Source: Cubamyces lactineus
Lineage: Eukaryota > Basidiomycota > Agaricomycetes > Polyporales > Polyporaceae
Assembly: GCA_022376465.1 (NCBI GenBank)
Contig: JACDTU010000005.1
Coordinates: 546,001-610,000 of the forward strand
DNA: 64,000 nucleotides
Direction: 5' to 3'
The position numbers and the translations under genes are program-made. Below, piece by piece: positions 32,124 to 42,989 of the stretch (position 1 is its first letter; each line of letters opens with the position of its first letter). A model generated the notes under the pieces. It saw only the letters and a program-made list of their open reading frames with translations. It was not told where the DNA came from and ran no database searches.

Positions 32124-34559
32124 TCAATACGGCCCTCGCGCCTGGTTTGTTGACATCCTTGGCGCGTTCTGGTGATAGGGGTCGAACTCCGCGCTCGCCG
32201 ACCTTGGATCGTCGTAGTATGGCGAGTTCAGGCTGAGCGAGCTCGCGTTCGCGCCCCACGTCGTACTCCCATTAGCCTGTGATAGCGGCATAAACGCACT
32301 CGAGTCAGAACTCCGCAAACCACCTCCAGCGGCACGCGCTCCAGAGGCGACTCCGCCCGCACCCCCAGGCGCCGTGCCCATCGGGTAGGAGAGCGACGAC
32401 GCCTGTTGGGCGGCCGCGCGCCTCCGCCGTGCCATCCAAATGCCAAAACCCGCACCGAGAATGCCGACGGCCGCAATCGCCGCGATGATACCCCCTACGA
32501 TCGCACCCGTGTGCGACGTCGCTCCGTTTGTTGAGCCGTCAGCCTTGCCAGACGACGTTGTGCTGCTGCTGCCAGTGCCGGAAGCGCCGTCCAGACGCAC
32601 GCTTGCGGGCAGGACCGAAGCCGGCTTGGTCGGCTGCTGTTCGATGTTGCCAGATCCGACGATGACCCACGAGCCGTTGCTGGGAATGCCAGACATGGTG
32701 ACGAAGAGCATAGCAGGGCCGGGCTGGAACAGGTTCGGGTTGGGAGGAAGCTGCGAGACGTGAAGAGTGATCGAGCCATCGCTGTTGACGGTGTAGGTGT
32801 TGTTGAGCTGCATAACACGCTGGCCCATGTTCATCGCGTGAGTCGTCCAGCCACCACGGATGAGGACGACGGTGGTGTTGTCGGCCGCATCGTTGGCAGC
32901 ACCAGCGTACGCAGAAGCAGGGACCTTGAGGTCGAACGGATCACCACCGTAAGTGAGCGTGGATGGTGCGCCGGTGAACGTAGGACGAGTAGCAGCACCG
33001 AAGTACGACGGGTAGAAGATCTCAGCCTGGTAGGTAGTCGGGAACGGCGCAGTAAGGTTAACGTCGACATTCGGGTTAGACCCAGCGATCATGACGGAGG
33101 CATCGGGGAGAAGGATGGCGGACGAGTGGTAGAGACGGGCGATCTTGGAGGTGTCGAAGCCAGCCGTGGACCAACGCTGGCCCTTAGGCGCACGAGGGTT
33201 GTAAACAGCAGGCTGACCAACGGGCTCGGCCGCGAGAGACATTCCGTACGGCATTTGGAGGGTGTTGTAGGTACGAGTGGAGTAGCCAGCCGTACCGTTG
33301 GCACCGCCGTTGACAACGAGCATGGTGAGATCGGGGAGCGCGATGAACTGACCCATCGTGCGACCAACAGGAAGATCGTCGTCCTCAACGTAGTCAACAG
33401 TGGATCCATCAGTGGGCTCAGGGGTGATGGTGTGGCACTTCTTGGAAGCAGGAATCTCCCAAGTGTCGGCGAAGGGCCAGGAGTAGTTACCCCATTGCCA
33501 GTCCGTCATGTAGATACCACCACAGAACATGACCGTGGGCGTGTAATTGTTCTCAGGCGTGAGAGGAAGCATCGCGTTAGCACCAGAGGCAGGGTAGACA
33601 CGGACAATCTGGCCAGGCATGTCGGGAAGATCGGTCTCCTCGTTAGTAAGGGGATCCCAGAGGACTACAGAACCAGTTAGCAGATGTCGATGTGACAAGA
33701 CACTGACGTACCGGTCGAGTAGTTCGCCTGGACGAGCATCTTGCCAGAGGGCATGAGGTAGGTGAGAGCATAAGCGTTCAGACCGGAAGTCTTGTTCATG
33801 AAGTTCATGAACTGCTGCTGCCTGCCGTTGGCGGGGAAGAACTCGTAGGTAGGGTTAGCCGCACCACCCTCGTAAGCCGGGTCGGTGTTGGGGTAGTTGC
33901 GGTTGATGTAACCACCGTTGGAGAAACCACCGATGAGGACGATGGTACCGTCACCCATGGGCTCCGCAGCCGAATACCAACGCTGAGACTGCATGGAGAG
34001 CAGCGAAGCGTTATCGAACCACTGGCAGTTGGGCGAGGTGAAGTCGTCACCGTCCTTGCAGGGGTTGAGGATACGGATGGCCTTGGTACCATCGTAGTCG
34101 CCGTATTGGGTGTCGTAGAGACCTTGCCAAGGGTTGTCGGGGTACTTGACATCGGAGATGTTGCCACCCTTGCCGACGGCACCGTTACCACCGAAAGTGG
34201 CAAAGGAGCCGTTAGGGAGGTGCATGCCGGAAGCACAGAAGACGTTGGTCGTGACAGCCATGGTCTCTGCTTTGCGGGAGGCGATGTCGTAAACGGCACC
34301 CATGGCGGGGTAGTCGCCAAACTTGGCAGCGTTGCCTTCTGACTTGTCCAGGATGTAGACCTTGTCGGTGTTGCCAAGGAACATCTGCAGAGGGGGCGGG
34401 CGGTGAGACCGAGACAAAACAAGGGCGACATGGACGTACCATCATAGCGCTGACGAGAGTGTCACCACCGTCCTCGAAGGAGCCTGGCGCATGCTGAGCG
34501 ACGACTGCCGACGCCGCGCCGAGCGAGGCGGCCAGCAATGATAGCTGGCTGGGGATCAT
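32124..34559 (-). CDS. Membrane-anchored copper radical oxidase (glyoxal-oxidase family, AA5_1)
   Basis: Three exons (34440-34559, 33712-34384, 32124-33664) give 777 residues. The enzyme oxidises aldehydes such as glyoxal and reduces O2 to H2O2, feeding extracellular peroxidases. A signal peptide (MIPSQLSLLAASLGAASAVVA) precedes the kelch-type propeller. The Cys of the Tyr-Cys radical cofactor is in NVFCASGMHLPNG and its Tyr partner in RWYSAAEPM. Copper ligands are the Tyr-His pair in ARLYHSSAILLPD and the His in TTHAMNMGQR. After a Ser/Thr/Gly-rich stretch comes one transmembrane helix (about 645-675), the stop-transfer ARRRR and a tail of about 100 residues. Secreted GLOX lacks this anchor, so this is closer to the CRO-type oxidases of Phanerochaete, held at the cell surface. 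Confidence 0.93.
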
Positions 34560-37079
34560 CGTGAACACGTCGTGTGTGCAGTAGAGTGATTACGAGGGGA
34601 GTAGCTGAGAGAGAGTAGGCTAGGTCGGGGGCAATATAAGGACTCTGGGGAAGATGTTGGCGTCCCTGGACGAAACTAAAGGAGAGTGTAGGACGGCTAG
34701 ACTGCCTGGGCGGAGAGGGGTTGGTGGTGAGGGAAAGGGGAGGGGAGGGGAGGAGGGCGGAGGCGGTGGTAACGGATGAGTTGGGCCAGAGACGCCAGCA
34801 ATTCGACTTATACAATTCTCTTCCCGCGTGGCATCGCTTATGTAACCGTCGCTGCCGAGCGCGCATACATCTCAAATTCGGTAATTCACCGCATCCAGCA
34901 TGCCTTGTCGCCCTTCAGCACCTCTCTCGCCCGGCCGCGACCAGAGCTCGACCGTACGGGACCGCCTTCGCACCAGCCGGCGTCGTCCCACTCTCGCCTT
35001 GCGCTCGCTATGCGAGGGTCCGTGCGCACTGTGTGGCACAGCGAGCTCGTTGACAAGAGGTTCGAGTTCCATGCAGATTGGTCGCCGACGGCCGGCATGG
35101 CCCCAGTCGAACTGGCCGTGAACCGCTCGGTGTCTTGGCCGTGCTCGGCGTGGACAAGGTATATTTAGACCGCGTGTGGATATGAATAGTTGCACCCTCC
35201 TCGTCAGTAGCTGCTATGGCTGCATTTATCGCATCAGTACTCTTGGAACTACACACAGTGCGCATGGAGGCTACCCTCTGCCCAAACCCACATTGAATGT
35301 GTATTAGAACGATATAAAACCACCTCCAGACCGTCACCCACATGTCGCGCTCATCAACCTGTCCAATTTAACACACCCGCTTCCTCGTATCAACGCCCAG
35401 CCCAGTTAGTGTCCACAACGGCCGGCGTATGTGTGACGGCATGCATGCAGCAGCACGGATCGCTCCGACAACTACCGCCCGTAAAATGCCACCCTCACCG
35501 AGTCGACGGTCGGAAGGATGAACAGCTCTGAAACTCGGGGCTCGCGATCGGGGGCGACGGAGGTTGTTTGTTCTCCCTTCGCAACGCCCTCCTCGGCGCG
35601 GAGTAACGCGGAGGGTACACACACGGAACTCTCTCCCCGTCTCGCGTGGCTTCGGAACGCGCCTGCTCTCTCCCTCGCCGTCCACGGCCACCTCTCTCTT
35701 CCTGACAAACGTCTCCTTCCGGACTGCATCGACGTCCTCCCATCATTGATCCTTCAGGTACACGCACCCGTCTCCTGCCAACGTCCACACCTCCCATGGA
35801 TCCGCTAATCGTCCGTGCTTGCCGCCAGTCACAGCGCTCGCCAGACCCTCACCTTCAACCGAACTGCTCAAGTCGGGCAGCGCCGGTGTACTCGAACAAA
35901 TATACATCCTCCCCTGCCACTGTGGTATTCTTCCCTTCTTGGCTCTATTCGTGGTTTCTATCAGGACTCGTGGCGTCTCAAATCTGCTTCCTTCAGCTGA
36001 TCCCAGTCCGAAGCCACTAGCTGCGTCGTTTGATTCAGCACAGTGTTCTCAACCTGCAATCTACCTCCGCAATCAGCGGCAATTGCAACTAGTCACTTCC
36101 GGTCGATCTCGCAGCACCCATGCATCAACTGCAGGCATCGACATCGACCGCGATGCCAGTCTCAAAGGCAGCTCATTGCGCTCTGCTCCATTCGTCATAA
36201 CCTCCGCAGAAATCACCCAGAGCATCTTTGGTGCTCCACCATTTAGCGAGTAAGTTTGTCTACCCGTCTTCGACTACGCACCGTGTCCCGTCGCCGTAAA
36301 CCCCGTACAGCTGCTTGCCATATGAGGGGCAGTAGCTCGCCTCCGCCATCAGCGGGACCTGCCCGTCCGTTTTCAGCCGTCTCAGTTTTCACGATGTTGA
36401 TGCTGAGAGAAAGAGACGTGCGGAAGCTGACCGCGCCTTGCGCTCTTCGACATTCATAACAGCAGGAGCCTACCATCGGTTCTCTGCTATGAGCGATAGT
36501 CAATGGTTCCCAGTCCGTCGTATGTACGCCCTGAGATGAACTCCAATGCGGAAGCCCGCCTACATGTCTGAGTTGTGCTCTGCCATTCACACCGGCCGAT
36601 GCTAACATCACTGGCGACTGAGAGGCAGATCTCGCTAGGTAGGTAGATCGTTTGGGCTCATCTTCTCGTTCCACATCATGCTGTCGTCCTACTTGCCATA
36701 TTGGCAGCAGCAACACCCTGCAACCTCCGTCACGGTCCCATCCGTAGGTGTGCGACTCAAGCTTCTCGCACGCCCTTCTAAGTTCTAAGTTCAATGAGTT
36801 GTGGGCGAGAACAAGCTGCGTCCCGACACTAGTCCCTTCACTGGCATAATGCCTATTTTTGACAATCGAGGTTCTCGATTCTGTTGTGTCTGTATCCTAC
36901 CACCTATGACACACACTGCGACTACTTACGCCTTCGGTCAGCCGCACTCCACGTCTCGATCAAGAATCCCTACGCCTGAGTAGACAGTCGGTCGTCACCA
37001 CGAGCAACGCAAGTGCAAGTAATATTTCTTGGCCGCTACCGTAAATCTAGTACGCTGTAACTTGAACATCTGTATTGAG
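34560..37079. other. Gene-poor stretch of 2.5 kb
   Basis: No exon with recognisable family content or consistent splicing was found. The left end is the copper-oxidase promoter, with a weak TTATAT element on the minus strand near 34634-34640. A clean TATA box (GATATAAAACC, about 35310-35320, plus strand) has only a nine-codon frame (ATG at 35342) directly downstream. The open frames of 144 and 183 codons at 35819-36253 and 36243-36794 lack ATG starts. Confidence 0.5.
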
Positions 37080-37226
37080 ACATCTTCTGAAAGCAGTGGT
37101 ACATCTTCTGAAAGCAATGGTACATCTTCCGAAAGCAATGGTACATCCTCCGAAAGCAATGGTACATCCTCCGAAAGCAATGGTACATCCTCCGAAAGCA
37201 ATGGTACATCCTCCGAAAGCAATGGT
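37080..37226. repeat. Minisatellite, 21-bp unit, seven copies
   Basis: Seven contiguous 21-bp units, the first ACATCTTCTGAAAGCAGTGG plus T. Units 4-7 are identical. Units 1-3 differ by one to three substitutions, which makes a gradient from left to right. As the unit length is a multiple of three, every frame without a stop stays open: the plus strand reads (TSSESNG)n and the minus strand (LLSEDVP)n. It lies 61 bp beyond the LanC-like stop, probably in that gene's 3' untranslated region. Confidence 0.95.
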
Positions 37227-37287
37227 ATTATAACCTGTACCCTTCCTATCGTACATTCTCATTAGCAAGACCACAGCGAATGCACAA

Positions 37288-39178
37288 CTACTCCAGAAGC
37301 GCAATATCATCGAACCCCGGCATCCCTCCCCTCCCCTGCCACTTCTCCCCGTTGATGTTCCCATTCCCGGTCCCATTAGCATTCACATTCCCCCCAGTCC
37401 CATTCGCATTGCCGCCCCCATTCCCTCCTCCCTTCCCACTCTCGTTCCCATTCCCCCCACTCGGCAGGCGCATCAGCACCTCCGCCCACGCGCAGCACAT
37501 CCCCGCGACGCCCTCATACAAGCTATACGGCCTTTCGGGCACCGCCATCTGGCCCTTCTGCGTCATCGCCTGGTAGCCTATCGCGAGGTCCGCCAGGTGC
37601 ACCGCGCGCATCAGCCACGGCTTGTGCTGCAGGAGCTCGTGCGCGTCGACGGTCGCGCCGGTGTCCTTGTGGTGTAATGACAACGAATGTGAGAGTGAGT
37701 GCGAGTGCGAGACTGAGGCCGCGGGTATCGGTAGTGGGCTGTCGAGGACCTCCGACACGGCAAGCAGCGCATAGACGCTCCCGCCGACGCCGTGACATAG
37801 CCCGACGCCCTTGCGAAGGAGTCCCCGAGTATACACGAGTTCGCCTGCGCGCTTCATCGTCGCTACGATAGTATCACGAAGAGTAGGAGACAGGGGACAT
37901 GTCTCTGGAGACAGCGCTGCTCGTTGCAGGAGCGCGGAGAAGAAAATGAGGAATCCAGTTGCGCCATGGCACCACCTATTCGGGATTGCGTGAGACAAGC
38001 CTATAGAGGGAGACACAGAGAGGAGAGACGTACTGTACCAACGCGTCATCGCGCTCCTCGTCCACGCCTAGCCGCTTCGACTCCTGGTGCGTCGCAGCAC
38101 CCCCTGAGATGGATGGCATATGTCGACTGGCCTTTGAGGGCCAATTGCCTAACGGGTCTTGGATGGTCAGAAGCCATTCCACAGTCGATACGATCTTCGG
38201 CCAATGGGGCGCTATGATCTTGGACGGCGCATGCAAAAGTTCGTGCAGGATTCCAACTGTACGTCAACGGAGTCAGACGGAACGCCATATCCGACACGCC
38301 GCATCCAAACGCACCTACTCCGTGTGCCGCTCCGAGGTATCGCGACCCATGCCACTTCCACATGAGCGGCGGTGCTCTAGACCGCTCGCTTTCCTCGAGT
38401 TCTTCCTGGTATTTCCTCGCGCCGAGTTCACCACGTTTCATGATGTCATCCACGAGCGCCTGGATATTCTCGTCCGAGCACAGCGCCTCGACGTCGCGGA
38501 CGACCTTGTCTTTGGGTTTGCCCGCATGAGAGAGGTAGCTGGTCGTAATGAGGAGTTCAGATCGGAGCAGGATGAGCGCATACAGCAGCCCCGCGCGTCC
38601 ATAAAGCACTTCGCAGCCATCCTCGTCGAGTTCCTCCGCGGTGGCTGTCTCGACCGCGCCGCTGATCAGATTCACAGCCGCGCGCCAAGTTTCTTGAAGC
38701 TCAAGCTCCTCGAGCACCTCCGAGTCAAGTTTACCACGGCGCGCGTGCTTGTGGGCGTGGGATTCCGGGCTCTGGCGGAGCCGTAATTGACGGACTATAA
38801 CGAGGGTTGCGGGGCCGATGCTGGTCTCGAGGTAAGATACATGGTTCCCATGGCGGGGCTCGTGGAAAGGGACTGCGATGAGCGAGGAGGTAGGTGTGTT
38901 CGGGAAGGGATGGGAGGGAACCGCAGCGAAGGCGCGCATGTCCATGATGATCTCGCCTGCGCGGATCGTGGTTGAGACGTACTGTAGAGATCGGTGATAA
39001 CGCGGGTATGCTCACCTGCGCTGCCGACATAGACTCTCGGGTGAGAGGATGGGTGCCTGTGGACGCGCTCTACATTGTCGATGAGAGCGTCTTGGATGCG
39101 ATGTCTTAATGCCTTGAGGTCGGTGGGAGGTGCGTCTGGGTGGGGTATGTAGCGTGCAGGAGCAAATGGCGTGGACAT
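37288..39178 (-). CDS. LanC-like (LANCL) zinc protein
   Basis: A gene with several introns from MSTPFAPARYIPHPDAP to a TAG at 37288. Bacterial LanC cyclases form lanthionine rings; the eukaryotic relatives add glutathione to dehydroamino acids in damaged proteins. The alpha-toroid repeats show LYGRAGLLYALILLR, SRYLGAAHGVG and LYEGVAGMCCAWAE. Two zinc-site motifs are present: the WCHGATGFL Cys, read across an intron, and the Cys-His pair in GLCHGVGGS. Two lineage-specific insertions are seen. One is a Ser/His stretch (SVSHSHSLSHSLSLHH) after the second zinc motif. The other is an Asn/Gly-rich run of about 40 residues close to the C-terminus. There is no LanA-like precursor nearby, so this is the stand-alone eukaryotic type. 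Confidence 0.87.
37340..37465. repeat. Imperfect CCCATT-like simple repeat inside the LanC-like gene
   Basis: Interrupted hexamers of the type CCCATT/CCCATC (plus strand) encode the Asn/Gly-rich run near the C-terminus of the LanC-like protein. Length variation here would keep the frame only in steps of three bases. Confidence 0.7.
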
Positions 39179-40431
39179 GGACCCAGGAGGTGAGGGTGAA
39201 GACTAAGAGAAGGCGGCAGGGACATGATGGGCGAGGAGAGACTGATATAGGGCTGGTCGGAGGACTGAAACGGCACCGGGCGCACCGAGGGCGCATGAGA
39301 GCGAGCCTAGACTGACGTCAGTCCTCTCATTCAGATCAGAACTTGCTTACGGTCCTAAACTCTAGTCATGCCTCCCTCATCCTCCTCCAACAAGTCCGAT
39401 CCTGGCGGAATGCGCGTGTGCCGTGTACGATGAACGCGACCATTCGGGGCAGCCGGAGAAAGTTCGACACAGGGATCATAACCGTGTCTTTGAGGATTAC
39501 TCAGGAGGCAGCGGCGCCTGACGCAGCCAATTCCGAATTCATGCTCAAAAAAGCGTCCAATAGCCTGCAAAGAAGGCGTGCATACAGCATGACATGAGTG
39601 CAGGAGAGCGATGGATCGGTGGTAACAACATATGGCCTCCATCTCCGACTCTGAGGCGACTCGGTGCAGCACAAAGGCTTTGGGCGCCTGTCGGCCCTTC
39701 GGAGATCGGACCTAGGCTTCGCACACGTGGCTACCGTACACTCTTCTTCAAGCAATGTGTTCGTCCGCCTCTCGCTCTCTGCCAATAGCACAATAGGCCT
39801 CCTTTGAACACCCCAAGTGGAGAGACCAAACATTCCCAGCATATATCCATCGTTCACCAGCTTTCTGCCAATGTCCTCAATATGCAGGGGTTCCAGTACT
39901 GACAACCATTGACTGGTACTGTAGCATACTGTTGAGTGAACTCAACGACGGCTGGCATTAGAACACCAGACGTGCTAGAGCTACAAGGTGCGTAGGAACA
40001 ACTTGATTATCCGCTATAACGCTTCTCACGGCGAAACAAGGTGTAGGAATGTTCTTATGAAAGCTATGAACGAGCGATGCAGCATATCTGCGAGTGTCCC
40101 TTGACACGCCTCGAGCAACCTCAGGTTACGCCGCATTATTAGTTCAGAACCCAGACATACAGGCATGGCCCGCAACTCAAATATATACGGTGTCTGCGTG
40201 GCTCTTGCTCGGAACGTTGCAATAGTTCTGCAATTCTGTCAGCCTTCCGTCAGCCACCGGCTCACTCAGGTTGTCTCACCGCATGGATCCACTCGCCACT
40301 CGCCATTCACCCCACATTCTGCATTTCTATTTGACTGTAGATCCCCCTTCCTCCATTCTCCGCCGTCTGGTCACGGCGTGCTATTTAACTCGTCTCTCGT
40401 TGCTTCGCTGCTGTGTCTCAGCTCTCGCGCT
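39179..40431. other. Divergent spacer between LanC-like and GH71 genes
   Basis: About 1.25 kb with no convincing gene. A short frame starting MPPSSSSNKSDPGG (ATG near 39368) and another minus-strand frame around 39500-39900 lack supporting exons. The right end has TATTTAA at about 40381-40387, some 50 bp before the GH71 ATG, a plausible TATA element. Confidence 0.45.
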
Positions 40432-42420
40432 ATGGCTCCTCAGTGCACCTCTGGTTCTGCCAGCTTTGGCCAGTATGGGTTTATCAGCCTCCGGAAGGCT
40501 GCTCTGTTCTCGCTCATGTTTTCTTACCGTCTCGGCGGGGGCATGCCAGGCGTTCTGGGTGACGGCAATCCCTTCGACGAGATGCTGAAGGACTTAGAGC
40601 ATGACCTCGGCATTTCTGATAGCAGCCCGTCCTCTTCAAGTTCGTTGTCGTCATCCAGCTCGCTATCTGCGTCGCTCTCCACATCTACCTCGGATACCAT
40701 CTCTTCCCTGCTCACCGCGCATGCTGTGGGATCATCCATATCGTCTCCTGAACTACCTACTTCGGACCAGTTGCCTATCTCCAGCGTCCTTGCATCGGCA
40801 GCCCCTGCAATTCAAACGCTCGTTCCCGCTGTCCAGAACGCGACCGGTACTGGAAGTGCCAAAACAAACAGCACACAGTCTCCAGCGGTGTTCGCACACA
40901 TTCTCGTCGGCAACACGTACAACTACACCGTCAGCACCTGGTCCAAAGGTTAGAGCAGATGCCCTTACTTATTGTCGCGGGTAATAGTTAATAAGCGCCA
41001 TCGTACTCAGACATCGCACTTGCTGCGTCCAAAGGTATCGACGCTTTCGCCCTCAACGTCGGCGGAGACAGCTGGCAGCCATCGCAGGTCGCGAACGCTT
41101 TTGCCGCCGCAGGTCAATACAACGCGAACCGGACCACGCCCACGGGGTCTACCTCCAACAGCACCAACAGCACCGGCAGTAGCAGCGCTGCGCCGTTCAA
41201 GCTTTTCCTCTCCTTCGATATGTCCTCCATCCCGTGCTCGAGCGCGAGCGACGCCCAGCGGCTGCAGACGTACATCAAAACGTACGCCAACAATACCAGC
41301 CAGATGCTGTACAACGGTCGTACGCTCGTCTCGACGTTCGCGGGTGAGGCGTGTACGTTTGGCACGAACGGCAGCCTGAACCAGGCCTGGACGAACGCGC
41401 TGAAGCCGGCAAATTCTTCGTTGCCGAGTATCTGGTTCGTGCCCTCGTTCTTTGTCGATCCCCAGACGTTCCAGAACATGACCGTGATCGACGGCGCGTT
41501 CAATGTAAGTCACACTCCCTGCCCTCGCATAGTTTCCTTCTGATTCACGAGCTGCAGTGGAACTCGGCGTGGCCGATGGGCAACTATAACATCAGTTTCG
41601 CCCCCGACCTATCCTACATCAACAACCTCAACAACCGGACCTACATGGCATCCGTCTCCCCGTGGTTCTTTACCGTAAGCTCTTCCACGCCGATTCCCAC
41701 ATTCGCCTCATGACCCACCTCATCTCGCATTCACACAGCACTACGGCAAAGACACATACAACAAGAACTTCATCTACCGCGGCGACGACTGGCTCTTCGC
41801 CCAGCGGTGGGAGCAGCTCGTCCAGAACCGCACGCTCGTCCCGCTCGCCGAGGTCCTCACCTGGAACGACTACGGCGAGTCACACTACCTCGGCCCCGTC
41901 GACGGCATCCAGCCCATGTCGCAGGCGTGGGTCAACGGCTTCGACCATCAGCCCTGGCTCGACCTCATGCAGTACTACATCACCGCGTTCAAGACCGGCA
42001 CGTACCCCACTATCACCAAGGACCGTGTATTCATGTGGGGACGGCTCTTCCCTGCGAACGCGACTGCGCCTTACGATGCCGTAGGCAAGCCCGATAACTG
42101 GCAATGGGTGCGTGCACCGATTCCCCCACACTCACGCATATCTTCCAACATGTGTGTCGCAGACGCAAGACTACCTCTGGGCCGTGACGCTACTCACCGC
42201 ACCCGCGAACGTCACTCTCTCATGTGGCACATCCTCACAAACGACACAGGTCCCCGCGGGGCTCTCCAAGCTCAAGCTTAAGCTGTCCACCAACTGCGCA
42301 GCCAAGGCGACAGTCATGCGCAACAAGGCCACAGCACTCAGCCTCTCGCCGGCGGGCTTCAACTTCAATGTGCATCCGCAGTCGTACAACTTTAATGCGT
42401 TCGTGGCTGTATCCCCGTAG
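40432..42420 (+). CDS. Alpha-1,3-glucanase (mutanase), glycoside hydrolase family 71
   Basis: Five exons (40432-40948, 41011-41504, 41558-41674, 41739-42107, 42163-42420) give 584 residues. The enzyme hydrolyses alpha-1,3-glucan of fungal cell walls, its own or those of other fungi. After an N-terminal hydrophobic region and a long Ser-rich linker (about 60-140) the GH71 domain starts at AHILVGNTYNYTVSTW. Conserved segments are GIDAFALNVGGDSWQ, LFLSFDMSSIPC, WNSAWPMGNYNIS, SPWFFTHYGKD and the acidic LTWNDYGESHYLGP. The first residues (MAPQCTSGSASFGQYG) are an unusual beginning for a signal peptide, so the start or first exon may be wrong. A frame shifted by one base over 40400-40590 looks more signal-like. 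All junctions keep the frame. Confidence 0.9.
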
Positions 42421-42989
42421 TACATACGGAACCGTGCTGTACCCCATAGACACTGGATCTCGTGCGATCTACCATTGACACGCAGAGAATCGTGACACCT
42501 GCCTCGTTCAATGCACTTTGATGCAGGATGTGACACTCGGGTGAGTATGCCAGGAAGCGAACGTATCGCATCGTATACCAGAGTAAGTAACTCGACACTA
42601 TCAATAGCCCCCAGGTTCACTACTTCGACTCCTTGTTCTGCATGGAGTTATTGAAATGCACGGTTTCTCAGAGGCCGAGAATACGCACGTCGACAGGGGA
42701 TTTCGGGTCGCTTCTATGTTCACACCAGGAAGAGATTCATCGTCCGCCTCGAACAGATGAATGCGGCGGGATCACAGATACACAGGATCACTAGAATTTG
42801 GCCGTCAGCGATACACTCAATAGCACAGAGTACGGTGTATCCCTTACTTTCAACCCCGCAGCGCAGCCCGACTCCACGGTCTCATGAAGATACCTCCGAG
42901 TCCGAGCCTGAGTCCGAATCCTCAAGTTCTAAATCATCATCGTACACGGCCTGCTGACGATCATCATGAGTATCACACCCAGCGTGGTG
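42421..42989. other. Convergent spacer between GH71 and F-box gene
   Basis: About 570 bp between convergent genes. A short plus-strand frame ending in a Ser/Glu-rich stretch (SESEPESESSSSKSSS) at 42757-42957 has no other support. No gene is called. Confidence 0.45.

Noticed and set aside
32760..33680. 306-codon plus-strand frame opposite the copper radical oxidase
   Set aside because: Antisense shadow of a GC-rich conserved exon; no start context or domain.
35819..36794. Open frames of 144 (plus) and 183 (minus) codons in the gene-poor stretch
   Set aside because: Both begin on non-ATG codons, overlap each other and show no family content.
37080..37226. CRISPR-like array
   Set aside because: Units are contiguous without spacers, only 21 bp, and the genome is eukaryotic: a minisatellite.
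37029..37265. 78-codon frame through the minisatellite (TSSESNG repeats)
   Set aside because: The frame exists only because the repeat unit is a multiple of three; it begins on TTG and has no flanking coding sequence.
39368..39600. Possible small gene starting MPPSSSSNKSDPGG
   Set aside because: The frame stops after 21 codons; possible continuations need unsupported splicing and show no known domain.
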